From assembly GCA_041915365.1 (NCBI GenBank), contig JAYSBP010000001.1, forward strand, positions 255,124-319,123: DNA of 64,000 nt. The letters run 5' to 3'. Source of the DNA: UBA6016 sp041915365 (lineage in GTDB: Bacteria; Campylobacterota; Campylobacteria; Campylobacterales; UBA6016). Position numbers and translations under genes: made by a program. The notes beneath the pieces are model-generated. The model was given only the letters and a program-made list of their open reading frames with translations, was not told the DNA's origin and did no database searches. This document shows, piece after piece, positions 8,437 to 16,613 of this stretch. Numbering within the stretch: the stretch's first letter is position 1; the number at the start of each line of letters is the position of its first letter.

Positions 8437-9952
8437 TACAAACCTCCAAACAGCCAGCCGCCGCCAAAATTGACCGCTCTGCCTTTTGCATCTTTTTCAA
8501 AAATTCAACCATTGTCCTGACCGGTGTGCCGCTTGCGCCGTGCGGATTGTAATCCCACGCCTTTTCTACGTATGCAGGCCCTGCTATATCAAGATGTGCC
8601 CATTTTTGTTTATTTTCGTCATAAACAAACTCATCAAGGAACATTGCAGCAGTAATTGCGCCGCCGTAACGTGAGCTAGAACAATTGGATATATCCGCTA
8701 TTTCGCTCTTAATGAGTTTTCTTAGGTGTTTATTGAACGGCAATGTCGCCATCAAATCTCCGGCTTCCTCGGAGGCTGATAAAATAAGTTTTTTTAGCTT
8801 CTCATTGTGTCCCATGACTCCGCTCGTGTACTCACCTACAGCAACCACGCAAGCCCCTGTAAGAGTAGCCATGTCAATCATATAATCAAAAGGTTTGCCC
8901 TCTTTTTTGAAATAATCTTGCGCATAGCAAAGAACATCGGCAAGAACAAGTCGTCCCTCTGCATCCGTATTTCTTATCTCTATAGTTTTTTTATTTTTTG
9001 CCCTTAGCACATCATCCGGCTTATATGCGTTTCCACCTATCATATTTTCACAAAGCCCCAAAAAGCCGTGAATTTCAACGTTTAGATTCAGCTTTGCAGC
9101 TGCCTGCATAATACCGATAACTGCACATGCACCGGCCTTATCGGCCTTCATCGTCACCATATAATCCGACGGTTTTAGGCTAAGACCGCCGCTATCATAT
9201 GTAAGCCCTTTGCCTATTAGCACTATTCGTTTTGTCGGGGTTGTGCCTTTTGGTTTGTAGCTCATATGCGCCATTCTAGGGGGGTGTGCCGATGCTCTCG
9301 CCACAGATAAGAAAGCTCCCATCTCTTGTGTTTTTAGAAATTTTTCATCGTAGACTTTGCACTCAAAGCCACATTCAGTTGCCACTTTCTCCGCAATAGT
9401 CGCCACCTGAATAGGGGTAGCGTCGTCAGGGGTCGAATTGACTATATCTCTCACGAAATTAACACTTGCGGCAACGCTCAACGAATCGTCGATAATTTCG
9501 CAAAGTTTTTGCTCCGACAGTACCGATTTTTTCGGTAATACCGAAGATATATATATACTTTTGAGAAGTGACTCTTTCTTCTCGCTCTTATACCAATCAA
9601 ACGAATAAGCGCCAAGCACAAAGCCCTCCGCAAAAGCGGCGCAGAAAAGCTCCGCGTCGGAGCATGCCTCGACTTTTGCGCTCTTGAATGAGAAGTTTTT
9701 TAGGGCATTATAGGCCTTTGCGGCACCCACCTTAATCTCTTCTGCGTCAAACTCTTTTAGCTTTAAATACAGTTTTTTCGAACCGCTTACATAAAAACAG
9801 TCGCAGCCATCCTTAAAAAATCCGGATTCCTCTAAAGCTTCAATATCTAAGTCTCCGACAAATTTCTTTATTGACGGCTTTTTTTCCAAAAATACTATTT
9901 GAACGTCAGCTTTTACTGAAGCTATATCTTTATTTTTAAATGTTATTTTCAT
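8429..9952 (-). CDS. pepA: Leucyl (cytosol) aminopeptidase, M17 family
   Basis: Di-metal exopeptidase that removes N-terminal residues from peptides in the cytoplasm. The family signature NTDAEGRL is at 328-335, with metal and substrate residues in GKGLTYDSGG (248-256) and MKADKAG (from 268). The N-terminal third (1-165) is the variable domain. Length (507) fits PepA (about 500). The start overlaps the end of the upstream DedA gene by 17 bases and the stop overlaps DUF389, so it sits in the middle of an operon. Some PepA proteins also bind DNA (XerC/D recombination); nothing here tells whether this one does. Confidence 0.95.
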   Translation of the reverse strand: MKITFKNKDIASVKADVQIVFLEKKPSIKKFVGDLDIEALEESGFFKDGCDCFYVSGSKKLYLKLKEFDAEEIKVGAAKAYNALKNFSFKSAKVEACSDAELFCAAFAEGFVLGAYSFDWYKSEKKESLLKSIYISSVLPKKSVLSEQKLCEIIDDSLSVAASVNFVRDIVNSTPDDATPIQVATIAEKVATECGFECKVYDEKFLKTQEMGAFLSVARASAHPPRMAHMSYKPKGTTPTKRIVLIGKGLTYDSGGLSLKPSDYMVTMKADKAGACAVIGIMQAAAKLNLNVEIHGFLGLCENMIGGNAYKPDDVLRAKNKKTIEIRNTDAEGRLVLADVLCYAQDYFKKEGKPFDYMIDMATLTGACVVAVGEYTSGVMGHNEKLKKLILSASEEAGDLMATLPFNKHLRKLIKSEIADISNCSSSRYGGAITAAMFLDEFVYDENKQKWAHLDIAGPAYVEKAWDYNPHGASGTPVRTMVEFLKKMQKAERSILAAAGCLEVCIA

Positions 9953-10538
9953 TATTTTCTACCCTCGGAAGTTTTTGTTTTGGCCTTGAAGCCTTGTTGA
10001 CGTAATAGTAAAAAGTTCCCAAAATAACTGCTGCAAAAGGCAACGCAAAATACCAGTGAGCCTTAACGTATTTGATGGCGTGCAAAATTATCTCACCTAA
10101 AAAATATGTAAGAACAATAGTAATAGCAGCCCATATAAAAGCGCTTATTAAGTTTATAAAAGCGAATTTTATCTTATCGTATCTTGTGGTTCCTATGGCC
10201 ATAGGTATAATGGTACGAAGGCCGTATAAATAACGCTGTATAAATATTATAGGCCAGCCGTATTTTTTTAAAAGCAGATGAGCGAGCGCCACTTTTCGTC
10301 GATGCGATTTAAAGTAATTGAGCGTATATTTTTTATTGTATCTGCCGACATAAAACCAGACCTGATCCCCGACAAAACCGCCAAAACCGGCAACTATAAT
10401 CGCCAAAAACACATTCATATGCCCAGTATGAGACAAAAGCCCAGCCATAACGAGACCGAGCTCCCCCTCCATCATGCTCCACACAAAAAGAATCGGGTAG
10501 CCATGCTCCGTCAGGAGCCTTATGAGGGTCTCTTCCAT
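9936..10538 (-). CDS. DedA-family (SNARE-associated/VTT) membrane protein
   Basis: Inner-membrane protein of the DedA family, whose members are linked to lipid-carrier translocation and envelope homeostasis. About five hydrophobic segments are present. The family core appears as GGFVGDQVWFYVGRYNKK followed by FIQRYLYGLRTIIPMAIG, where F/G.R.....P..AG is the conserved substrate-site region. Length is 200 residues, normal for the family. It lies between apt and pepA, seven bases downstream of the apt stop. No signal for specific regulation is seen. Confidence 0.88.
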   Translation of the reverse strand: MEETLIRLLTEHGYPILFVWSMMEGELGLVMAGLLSHTGHMNVFLAIIVAGFGGFVGDQVWFYVGRYNKKYTLNYFKSHRRKVALAHLLLKKYGWPIIFIQRYLYGLRTIIPMAIGTTRYDKIKFAFINLISAFIWAAITIVLTYFLGEIILHAIKYVKAHWYFALPFAAVILGTFYYYVNKASRPKQKLPRVENNENNI

Positions 10539-10545
10539 CTGCCGC

Positions 10546-11094
10546 CTATACCGTTAAAATAGAGTAAACTTCTGTTATCTCTTCTAGCTTGCCTCTGCCG
10601 GGCAAAAATCCAAGTTCAACAACAAAGCATGCCTCAACGCATTTACCGCCGGCTTTGTTTATCAAATTTGCGGCAGCAACAGCAGTGCCACCAGTCGCTA
10701 TAAGGTCATCAACAAGCAACACCCTAGCATCTTCGACCCCTCTAAAAGCATCTAGATGTATCTGTACTTCATCTGTGCCGTACTCAAGGGTATATTTCTC
10801 ACTTACAACCGTACTAGGCAACTTACCTGGCTTTCTTATTGGCACAAAACCAAGACCGAGCGACATCGCCAAAGCGGAAGCAAATATAAAGCCTCTGCTT
10901 TCTATTCCGGCGATAAAGTCAAGATTGTAGTCTTTGTATCTTTCGTGAAAATGGGACATAAGCATTGAGTATGCTTCGTGGTTATTCAAGAGGGTGGTGA
11001 TGTCTTTGAACATTATCCCAGGTTTTGGAAAATCGGGGATATCCCTGATTGAAGAGACAATGATGCTTTTTTCTAGCTCGCCGAGCGTTTTCAT
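10546..11094 (-). CDS. apt: Adenine phosphoribosyltransferase
   Basis: Converts adenine and PRPP to AMP in purine salvage. The PRPP-binding motif VLLVDDLIATGGTA, the FKDITTLL segment and GIESRGFIFASALA are all diagnostic of Apt. At 182 residues it is of normal length. The ATG is preceded by GAGGT. It follows the small coiled-coil membrane protein gene by 17 bases and precedes the DedA gene by seven, so the run rpiB, small gene, apt, dedA, pepA is likely one transcript. Confidence 0.96.
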   Translation of the reverse strand: MKTLGELEKSIIVSSIRDIPDFPKPGIMFKDITTLLNNHEAYSMLMSHFHERYKDYNLDFIAGIESRGFIFASALAMSLGLGFVPIRKPGKLPSTVVSEKYTLEYGTDEVQIHLDAFRGVEDARVLLVDDLIATGGTAVAAANLINKAGGKCVEACFVVELGFLPGRGKLEEITEVYSILTV

Positions 11095-11111
11095 ATTGAT
11101 ACCTCGTTTGA

Positions 11112-11441
11112 TTAAATTAGCGCTTCTATCTTATTTTCAAGCTCTTTGATTCTACTTTTTAGTCTGTCGTTCTCAAGCCTGAACTGTCCGTTTCGCCCTT
11201 TGATAGCTTTGACATCATTTCTAAGCTTGTTCAGCTCTTCATTTAGTATGTCTATATCCCCGAGGCTTCTTTGGAGTTGAAGCTGATACTTTCGGATTAG
11301 ATTTTCCGCTTCTTCAAGCGTTGTTTTTGTGGCTCCCGTAGAGTTTTTTTCCCTCTCCGATATATTTTTGTAGTAATACATCTTAAATGCCAAAAACCCG
11401 ATAAGCAGTAAATTTGCGCTTAGAAGTAGCCAGTCAAACAT
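11112..11441 (-). CDS. Small membrane-anchored coiled-coil protein
   Basis: Unrecognised 109-residue protein. A single hydrophobic helix spans about residues 4-22 (LLLSANLLLIGFLAFKMYYY). The rest, from about 38 to 109, is a continuous heptad-like coiled coil rich in Glu, Lys, Leu and Asn. The layout (short N-terminus, one membrane span, long cytoplasmic or periplasmic coil) resembles small scaffold or division-associated proteins but shows no diagnostic motif. It is 16 bases downstream of rpiB and 17 upstream of apt in an operon. Confidence 0.72.
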   Translation of the reverse strand: MFDWLLLSANLLLIGFLAFKMYYYKNISEREKNSTGATKTTLEEAENLIRKYQLQLQRSLGDIDILNEELNKLRNDVKAIKGRNGQFRLENDRLKSRIKELENKIEALI

Positions 11442-11457
11442 CTATACCCGCTTGTCT

Positions 11458-11877
11458 TTAAAATTTTGCGATTCGCTCGGCGTGTCTTCCGCCTTCAAAC
11501 TCGCCGTTAAGCCAAGCGGCGACTATCGACTCGACAACGCCAAAACCGATAGCTCTCTCTCCCATACAAAGGACATTTGCATCATTATGCCCCCTTGCCG
11601 CAGCAGCTGTGTACGCATCGTGACAAAGAGCTGCCCTAATACCTTTGTGCCTGTTTGCTGCCATTGACATACCTATGCCGCTACCGCAGATAAGAACGCC
11701 CTTTGAGCCTTCATTTGACAGCACAGCCTCGCATAGCTTGTTCGCATAATCAGGATAATCTACTCTCTCTTCCGTGCAACCAAGGTCAACAACCTCTATC
11801 CCTTTGTCTTCAAGTAGTTGCTTTGTGTACGCTCTCAAAATTTTCCCCGCATGGTCGCTAGCTATAAAATACTTCAA
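11458..11877 (-). CDS. rpiB: Ribose 5-phosphate isomerase B
   Basis: Interconverts ribose 5-phosphate and ribulose 5-phosphate in the pentose phosphate pathway. Signature motifs are SDHAG at the N-terminus, GVLICGSGIGMSMAANRHKGIRAA with the catalytic Cys region, and HNDANVLCMGER. The 139 residues fit the LacAB/RpiB family. The start is TTG at 11877-11875, five bases after AGGAA. It is the first gene of a run continuing to apt and pepA. The 63 bases between it and the upstream PBP gene hold an A/T-rich inverted repeat (TTTTAACC/GGTTTTAA) but no clear terminator. Confidence 0.95.
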   Translation of the reverse strand: MKYFIASDHAGKILRAYTKQLLEDKGIEVVDLGCTEERVDYPDYANKLCEAVLSNEGSKGVLICGSGIGMSMAANRHKGIRAALCHDAYTAAAARGHNDANVLCMGERAIGFGVVESIVAAWLNGEFEGGRHAERIAKF

Positions 11878-11940
11878 AGTTTCCTCTTTTTTTGTGCTAT
11901 TTTCGTCTGATTTTAACCAAAAATGGTTTTAACAAAGCGG

Positions 11941-13809
11941 CTATCTCGTTGCGTTTGCATCGGTAGCATTTTCATCCAAAACTTCCGTAACCGCCCCAGG
12001 TCTGAAGAAGTCCCTTTTTGATTCAGGTCTACGCAAAAGCACGGCTTCGTTATATTTTGCAAACACGGGAGCGGAAACCACCCCGCCAGTCATCTTGCCT
12101 GGAAGCGGCCTATTGTCGTCGTTGCCAAACCACACCAAAGTCTGAACGGAAGGGGTAAATCCGCAAAACCAAGCGTCACGGTAGTCATTGGTAGTTCCTG
12201 TTTTTCCAGCCACTTCGGTACCAGGGGTTACAGCTCTCGTTCCCGTACCTCTTGCTACGCCGTCTTTCATCATATCTATAACCTGATATACGTGGTCAGG
12301 AGATGCGATTGATTCTTTTTTGGATTCAAACATAACCGTCTGGCCGTTTCTTGTTTTTATACTTTTGACAAGTCTTTGAGATACCTTTGTCCCATAGTTT
12401 GAGAGAATGGTGTAGGTCTCGCTAAACTCAAACGGCGAAATGGTGTAGCTTCCAAGGGCCACCGACAAATCGGCTTTTACGCCGCCAAAACCAAATCTTA
12501 TAAGCTCTTTTTTGACGCTTTCCATTCCGACTTTTTCAACCAAGTCTATAGTGGCTAGATTTTTTGAGTGGACAAGTGCCTCCCTCATAGTTATCTCGCC
12601 CTCATTTTTGTGGTCGTAGTTTTGAGGACTCCACACCTTGCCGCCGAAAGTATATGTTTTTGGCGTATCAGACAATAAACTATCAGGCATAAAACTACCG
12701 CTCTCTATACCTACCAAATAAATAAACGGCTTAAAACTAGAGCCAGCCTGTCTTTTTGCCTGCATAACCCTATTAAACGGACTCTTATAAAAATCAACCC
12801 CGCCGGACAAAGCCAATACGTCTCCCGTTGACTGCTCTACCGATATTAACGCACAGTTAAAAGAGGACATATTTGTTTTTGAACCGTACGCTTTTATCTG
12901 CTCATCATATTGGGCTCTAAGGGCGGCGTCTGCGGCCTCCTGAAGCGCCAAGTCTATAGTCAAGTCTATCCTATATCCACCGTTTTTTATATCCGGATAT
13001 TGCGCCGACAGCATTTTTATTGCGGCATCAACTGCGTATGGAGCTTTGTTGTAGTTTATCGGCTCGTCATACACCTTTGGCTGTTCGGCTATCGCCGCCT
13101 GATAGGTGGCATCGTCTATCCAACCAAGATAGCGCATTCTGTTTATTACCGTATTTGAGCGTTGATTTGAACCTTCAAAGTTTTTAACCGGGTCAAAAAA
13201 ACTAGGAGCCTTTGGAAGCCCGACAAGTATGGCTGCTTCTTTTAGGGTCAGCTCGTTTAGATTTTTTCTAAAGTATCCCCATGCGGCTGTTTTTACGCCA
13301 TAATATCCGTGTCCAAAATAAATTTGGTTAAAGTATCTCTCAAGTATCTGCTGTTTTGTTAGCTTCTCTTCTATCTTAAAGGCTATAAAAGCCTCTTTTA
13401 TCTTCCTGCTAACCGTTTTTTCACTGCTCAAAAGAGTTGTTTTGATCAGCTGTTGCGTTAGCGTACTAGCGCCCTCTACTGCTTTTCCGGCTATGATGTC
13501 TTTTACTATCGCTCTTAGTATCGCCTCAAAGCTTATCCCTTTGTGTTCAAAAAAGGCCGTATCTTCCGTCGCTATAAGTGCCTCTATTAGAAGATTTGGC
13601 ATCTCTTCGTATGTAGCATAAACCCTGTTTTCCGTATCAAAAACATTGGCGATCAGCTTTCCGTGCGCATCAAACACTTGCGTTGTTAAAGGTGGGTTAT
13701 AGTTTATTAGCTTGTCCAAATCATAATTAAACGAACGGTAAAAATATATAATTAAAAAAGTAAGCAGCGTTGTTGCCAAAATGGCTATTGCCGCAATGTA
13801 TCTCATCAT
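11941..13809 (-). CDS. Class A penicillin-binding protein (PBP1A type)
   Basis: Bifunctional peptidoglycan glycosyltransferase and DD-transpeptidase. One membrane anchor (about 5-26) is followed by the GT51 domain with catalytic Glu82 in ATEDTAFFEHKG and the STLTQQLIK motif (115-123). The transpeptidase domain has the SxxK active site S357-S-F-K360 (AGSSFKPF) and KTGTT near residue 530. Length is 622, shorter than E. coli PBP1A (850) because the extra inserted domain is missing, as is usual in Campylobacterota. The start overlaps the upstream ABC ATPase stop by four bases. Confidence 0.94.
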   Translation of the reverse strand: MMRYIAAIAILATTLLTFLIIYFYRSFNYDLDKLINYNPPLTTQVFDAHGKLIANVFDTENRVYATYEEMPNLLIEALIATEDTAFFEHKGISFEAILRAIVKDIIAGKAVEGASTLTQQLIKTTLLSSEKTVSRKIKEAFIAFKIEEKLTKQQILERYFNQIYFGHGYYGVKTAAWGYFRKNLNELTLKEAAILVGLPKAPSFFDPVKNFEGSNQRSNTVINRMRYLGWIDDATYQAAIAEQPKVYDEPINYNKAPYAVDAAIKMLSAQYPDIKNGGYRIDLTIDLALQEAADAALRAQYDEQIKAYGSKTNMSSFNCALISVEQSTGDVLALSGGVDFYKSPFNRVMQAKRQAGSSFKPFIYLVGIESGSFMPDSLLSDTPKTYTFGGKVWSPQNYDHKNEGEITMREALVHSKNLATIDLVEKVGMESVKKELIRFGFGGVKADLSVALGSYTISPFEFSETYTILSNYGTKVSQRLVKSIKTRNGQTVMFESKKESIASPDHVYQVIDMMKDGVARGTGTRAVTPGTEVAGKTGTTNDYRDAWFCGFTPSVQTLVWFGNDDNRPLPGKMTGGVVSAPVFAKYNEAVLLRRPESKRDFFRPGAVTEVLDENATDANATR

Positions 13810-14501
13810 TTTCTAAATTCCCTACCTTTAAAATCCGCACTCATTAGTCGCTTCGTATATTCATTTTTCGGGGTCGCAAATAATCTGTCCGCTTCTGAAA
13901 ATTCAGCTTCCTGCCCATCTTTGATAACCATGATATATTCGCAAAGTTCTTTTGCAAGCCAAAGCTCATGCGTCACAAAAATCAGATAAAACCCAAGCTT
14001 CTCTCTTAGCTCTTTAACCAAAGAGACTATCTCGTTTTTTGTATCCGCATCAAGCGCCGTTGTCGGCTCATCCATCAGCAAAAGCTTTGGATTTTGCGCA
14101 AGCGAAAGAGCAATTATAACCCTTTGTAGCTGACCGCCGCTAAGCTCAGATGGAAACCTATTCATAATCTCTTTATCTAGCCCAGTCTGCACAAGCAGCT
14201 CCTCACCTCTGGCCTTATCGACACCCCAAAACTGCTTTTTTATCTTACTCATCGGCGACAAAGCGGTAAATGGGTTTTGTGGCACAAATGCGATACTCTC
14301 TCCTCTTTTTAGCTCCGTTTCAGAAGAAAAACTAATCTCTTTTTTTAGCTCTTTTGGAAGCACATCCATTATCGCTTTGAGCGTCAACGATTTGCCGCTA
14401 CCACTCTCGCCTACTATCGCAAGCGAACTCTTGAGCTGAAATGATATATCAACCAGTTGTTTTTCACCGCAACTGATAGCAATTTTGTCAAAAGTTATCA
14501 A
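13806..14501 (-). CDS. ABC transporter ATP-binding protein, orphan, peptide/nickel (DppD/OppD)-like
   Basis: ABC ATPase of 231 residues with a Walker A GESGSGKS (about 32-39), signature LSGGQLQRVIIAL, Walker B LLLMDEPTTALD and the H-loop THE. The signature and PQNPFTALSPM Q-loop are of the oligopeptide/nickel importer class. The usual C-terminal oligo-HPY extension of DppD/OppD is missing and no permease or binding protein is adjacent. The start is TTG, overlapping the stop of bioF. It is wedged between bioF and PBP1A in an apparent operon. A partner transporter elsewhere, or a non-transport role, remains open. Confidence 0.85.
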   Translation of the reverse strand: MITFDKIAISCGEKQLVDISFQLKSSLAIVGESGSGKSLTLKAIMDVLPKELKKEISFSSETELKRGESIAFVPQNPFTALSPMSKIKKQFWGVDKARGEELLVQTGLDKEIMNRFPSELSGGQLQRVIIALSLAQNPKLLLMDEPTTALDADTKNEIVSLVKELREKLGFYLIFVTHELWLAKELCEYIMVIKDGQEAEFSEADRLFATPKNEYTKRLMSADFKGREFRK

Positions 14502-15586
14502 GCATTAGCCTTTATAAATTTCAAAGTCGACAGCAGGTCTTTATCTTTTTCGCCAAGTCTAGCAATCAGTCTTATGGATGGTATTTTGACGGTCGGAGGC
14601 CTGATAAAACCGACTATTACACCTTTTTTGGCGAGCTCTTCGTGTATCTTCTCTCCGTTTTGCGTCTCTATCATTATTATAGGAGTTAAAAACTTTTTGC
14701 CAAAAATATCTCCACACAAAGACAATCTCTTGTCGAGCCTGGCACGAAGCGATTTATGTGATTTTGCTATTTTTTTAATTCTCTCATTGGCAAGTTGGGC
14801 ATCTATTGGAGACAAAGCCGTAGAGTATATGACTGGCTTTGCCCTATTTACCAAAAAATCAACCATCTCTTTTTTGGCCAATATATAAGCTCCATAGCTC
14901 CCTATCGCCTTTGACAAAGTCCCCATCTTAATATGCTTTGGCTTTGGCGATATGCCATAATAATCATATATCCCACCTAGATGAGAGCCTATGACGCCGT
15001 GCCCGTGCGCCTCGTCTATTATCAGATATGCATCATATTTGTCTGCCAAATCCATAATATCAATCGGCAAAATATCACCTATCATAGAATAAACCGACTC
15101 CACAAAGACAAACACCCTGCCTGATTTAATATTTTTTAGTTTCTCTTCTAAATCTTTTGGGTCGTTGTGCGCAAATAGCTCATATTTTGCTTTTGATAAA
15201 GAGAGCGCCGCTATCCCACTGGCGTGATACTCCTCATCCATCAAAATAAAATCATTATGCCCCGCAAGCGCAGAGACAAGAGAAGTATTGGCCAAAAAGC
15301 CGCTACCTACAATAAGGGCCTCTTCAAAGCCGTACATTTTTTTAAGAGTCTTTTCTAATTTTTTGTGGGAGTCTTGATAACCATATACAAGCTGTGAAGC
15401 TGATGGGGCAAATGCTTTATCTTTTGTGATTTTAGCTACTGCTGCTTCGAAACTTTTTGAGTCTTTTTTAAATCCTAGGTAGTCATTTGAGGCAAAATCG
15501 ATACTATTTTTTGGCAAAAACCTCCTGCTTCTTAGTCTACCTTTTTTTGCCAGTACGTCGAGCGATTTTTGAAATTCATTCATCAC
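14498..15586 (-). CDS. bioF: 8-amino-7-oxononanoate synthase (BioF-type PLP enzyme)
   Basis: Alpha-oxoamine synthase that condenses pimeloyl-ACP/CoA with alanine in biotin synthesis. Family features are ASNDYLGF near the N-terminus, YSMIGDILP, DEAHGHGVIG, the PLP lysine in GTLSKAIGSYG, and the C-terminal RPPTVKIPSIRL, which matches the R-PPTVP...R pattern of BioF. Length is 362, slightly short (E. coli 384). A 2-amino-3-ketobutyrate ligase is the main alternative; the PPTV motif and presence of bioA/bioB in the genome favour BioF. Start and stop each overlap neighbours by four bases. Confidence 0.82.
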   Translation of the reverse strand: MMNEFQKSLDVLAKKGRLRSRRFLPKNSIDFASNDYLGFKKDSKSFEAAVAKITKDKAFAPSASQLVYGYQDSHKKLEKTLKKMYGFEEALIVGSGFLANTSLVSALAGHNDFILMDEEYHASGIAALSLSKAKYELFAHNDPKDLEEKLKNIKSGRVFVFVESVYSMIGDILPIDIMDLADKYDAYLIIDEAHGHGVIGSHLGGIYDYYGISPKPKHIKMGTLSKAIGSYGAYILAKKEMVDFLVNRAKPVIYSTALSPIDAQLANERIKKIAKSHKSLRARLDKRLSLCGDIFGKKFLTPIIMIETQNGEKIHEELAKKGVIVGFIRPPTVKIPSIRLIARLGEKDKDLLSTLKFIKANA

Positions 15587-16125
15587 AGAAACGGCAGTAG
15601 CTTTTCAATAGTCAGCCCCATTGCACAAGACTCCAATCCGACTTGTTTTTTGATGTAGTGTTTGCAAAATCCCTCGACCATGCATCCACCAGCTTTGCCG
15701 ACCCATTCATTTGAAGCTAAATATTTATCCAGAGCCACCACATCGAACTCTTCAAAAAAATACTCGGTAACCGATAGGTCGATAAAAGTAAAGAGTGCTG
15801 AAGCATAAGCGATACAAGTCACTATTCCAACAGAGTTTCCGCTTTGTCTCAGCAGTATCTCTCTTGCGTCATCTATATTTTTTGGTTTTCGCAGTATTGC
15901 GCCATCTGCCGTCACTACGGTATCGGCGCACAAAATAGGCGTATTCACGCCATACTCTTTTTTTGTCGACTCCAGTTTGCCAATCGTAGCCTTATAGACA
16001 AATTCTCTTGGTGTGTCGGCCTCTACCCTCTCCTCGTCAAAACCGCAACCTATCTGCGAAAACTCAATATTGAAACTTTGAAGAATTTTTGCCCTTGTGG
16101 GCGAGGAAGATGCCAAAAAAAGCAC
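15583..16125 (-). CDS. maf: Maf-family nucleotide pyrophosphatase
   Basis: Maf/HAM1-superfamily enzyme that hydrolyses nucleoside triphosphates (typically dTTP/UTP or modified bases), formerly called a septum-formation inhibitor. The N-terminal FLASSSPTRAKIL is the S/T-P-R-R-like Maf motif. VEADTPREFVYKATIGKLES and ILCADTVVT supply the Glu and Asp catalytic region, and GKAGGCMVEG is the conserved C-terminal loop. At 180 residues it is of normal length. It overlaps bioF by four bases. Confidence 0.9.
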   Translation of the reverse strand: MLFLASSSPTRAKILQSFNIEFSQIGCGFDEERVEADTPREFVYKATIGKLESTKKEYGVNTPILCADTVVTADGAILRKPKNIDDAREILLRQSGNSVGIVTCIAYASALFTFIDLSVTEYFFEEFDVVALDKYLASNEWVGKAGGCMVEGFCKHYIKKQVGLESCAMGLTIEKLLPFL

Positions 16126-16126
16126 C

Positions 16127-16609
16127 CTAGTAACCTCTCAAAACAACGCCCAGCATAATGGCTATTAGCCCCAAAAATATATTCGTAGGTATAAGTATCT
16201 TAGCAAGAGGGGCTAGATATTTTGCCGCAACATCAAGCTCACCTTCATTGAAATATTTTTTGGCTTTAACAAAACGGTAATAAATAACTCCATAAATAAT
16301 AGCCATAACGGTCCATATTTGAGTCTTCACGTGAACTAGCACGTACAAATCTGGGACGGCCTTGAAGCCCAGAGAGAGCATCATAACGATTCCAGTAAGC
16401 CCCAAAAATACAATCGATGGAGAGACCATTAGAAAAAATCTATTCAAAACACCTATGACAAACTCTAGTCTCTGTGCTTTTTCATCTATTATCGGAAGTG
16501 ATGGATGCACGGCCAATCGAATGGCTATCATCCCACCGACCCAAATCACTGCGGCAAACACATGCACAAAAACTATTATTCTTGCATATTCGGCGAAAAA
16601 AGCGCTCAT
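16127..16609 (-). CDS. CopD-domain-like integral membrane protein
   Basis: 160-residue protein with four predicted transmembrane helices (about 8-28, 48-75, 83-105, 130-155). The first helix contains HVFAAVIWVGGM, the H...A..WVGG motif seen in CopD and related putative haem- or copper-handling membrane proteins. A second His is in LVHVKTQ in helix 3, a reasonable pair for a metal or haem ligand. The exact function is unknown. It sits between alaS and maf with almost no spacing. Confidence 0.7.
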   Translation of the reverse strand: MSAFFAEYARIIVFVHVFAAVIWVGGMIAIRLAVHPSLPIIDEKAQRLEFVIGVLNRFFLMVSPSIVFLGLTGIVMMLSLGFKAVPDLYVLVHVKTQIWTVMAIIYGVIYYRFVKAKKYFNEGELDVAAKYLAPLAKILIPTNIFLGLIAIMLGVVLRGY

Positions 16610-16613
16610 ATAT

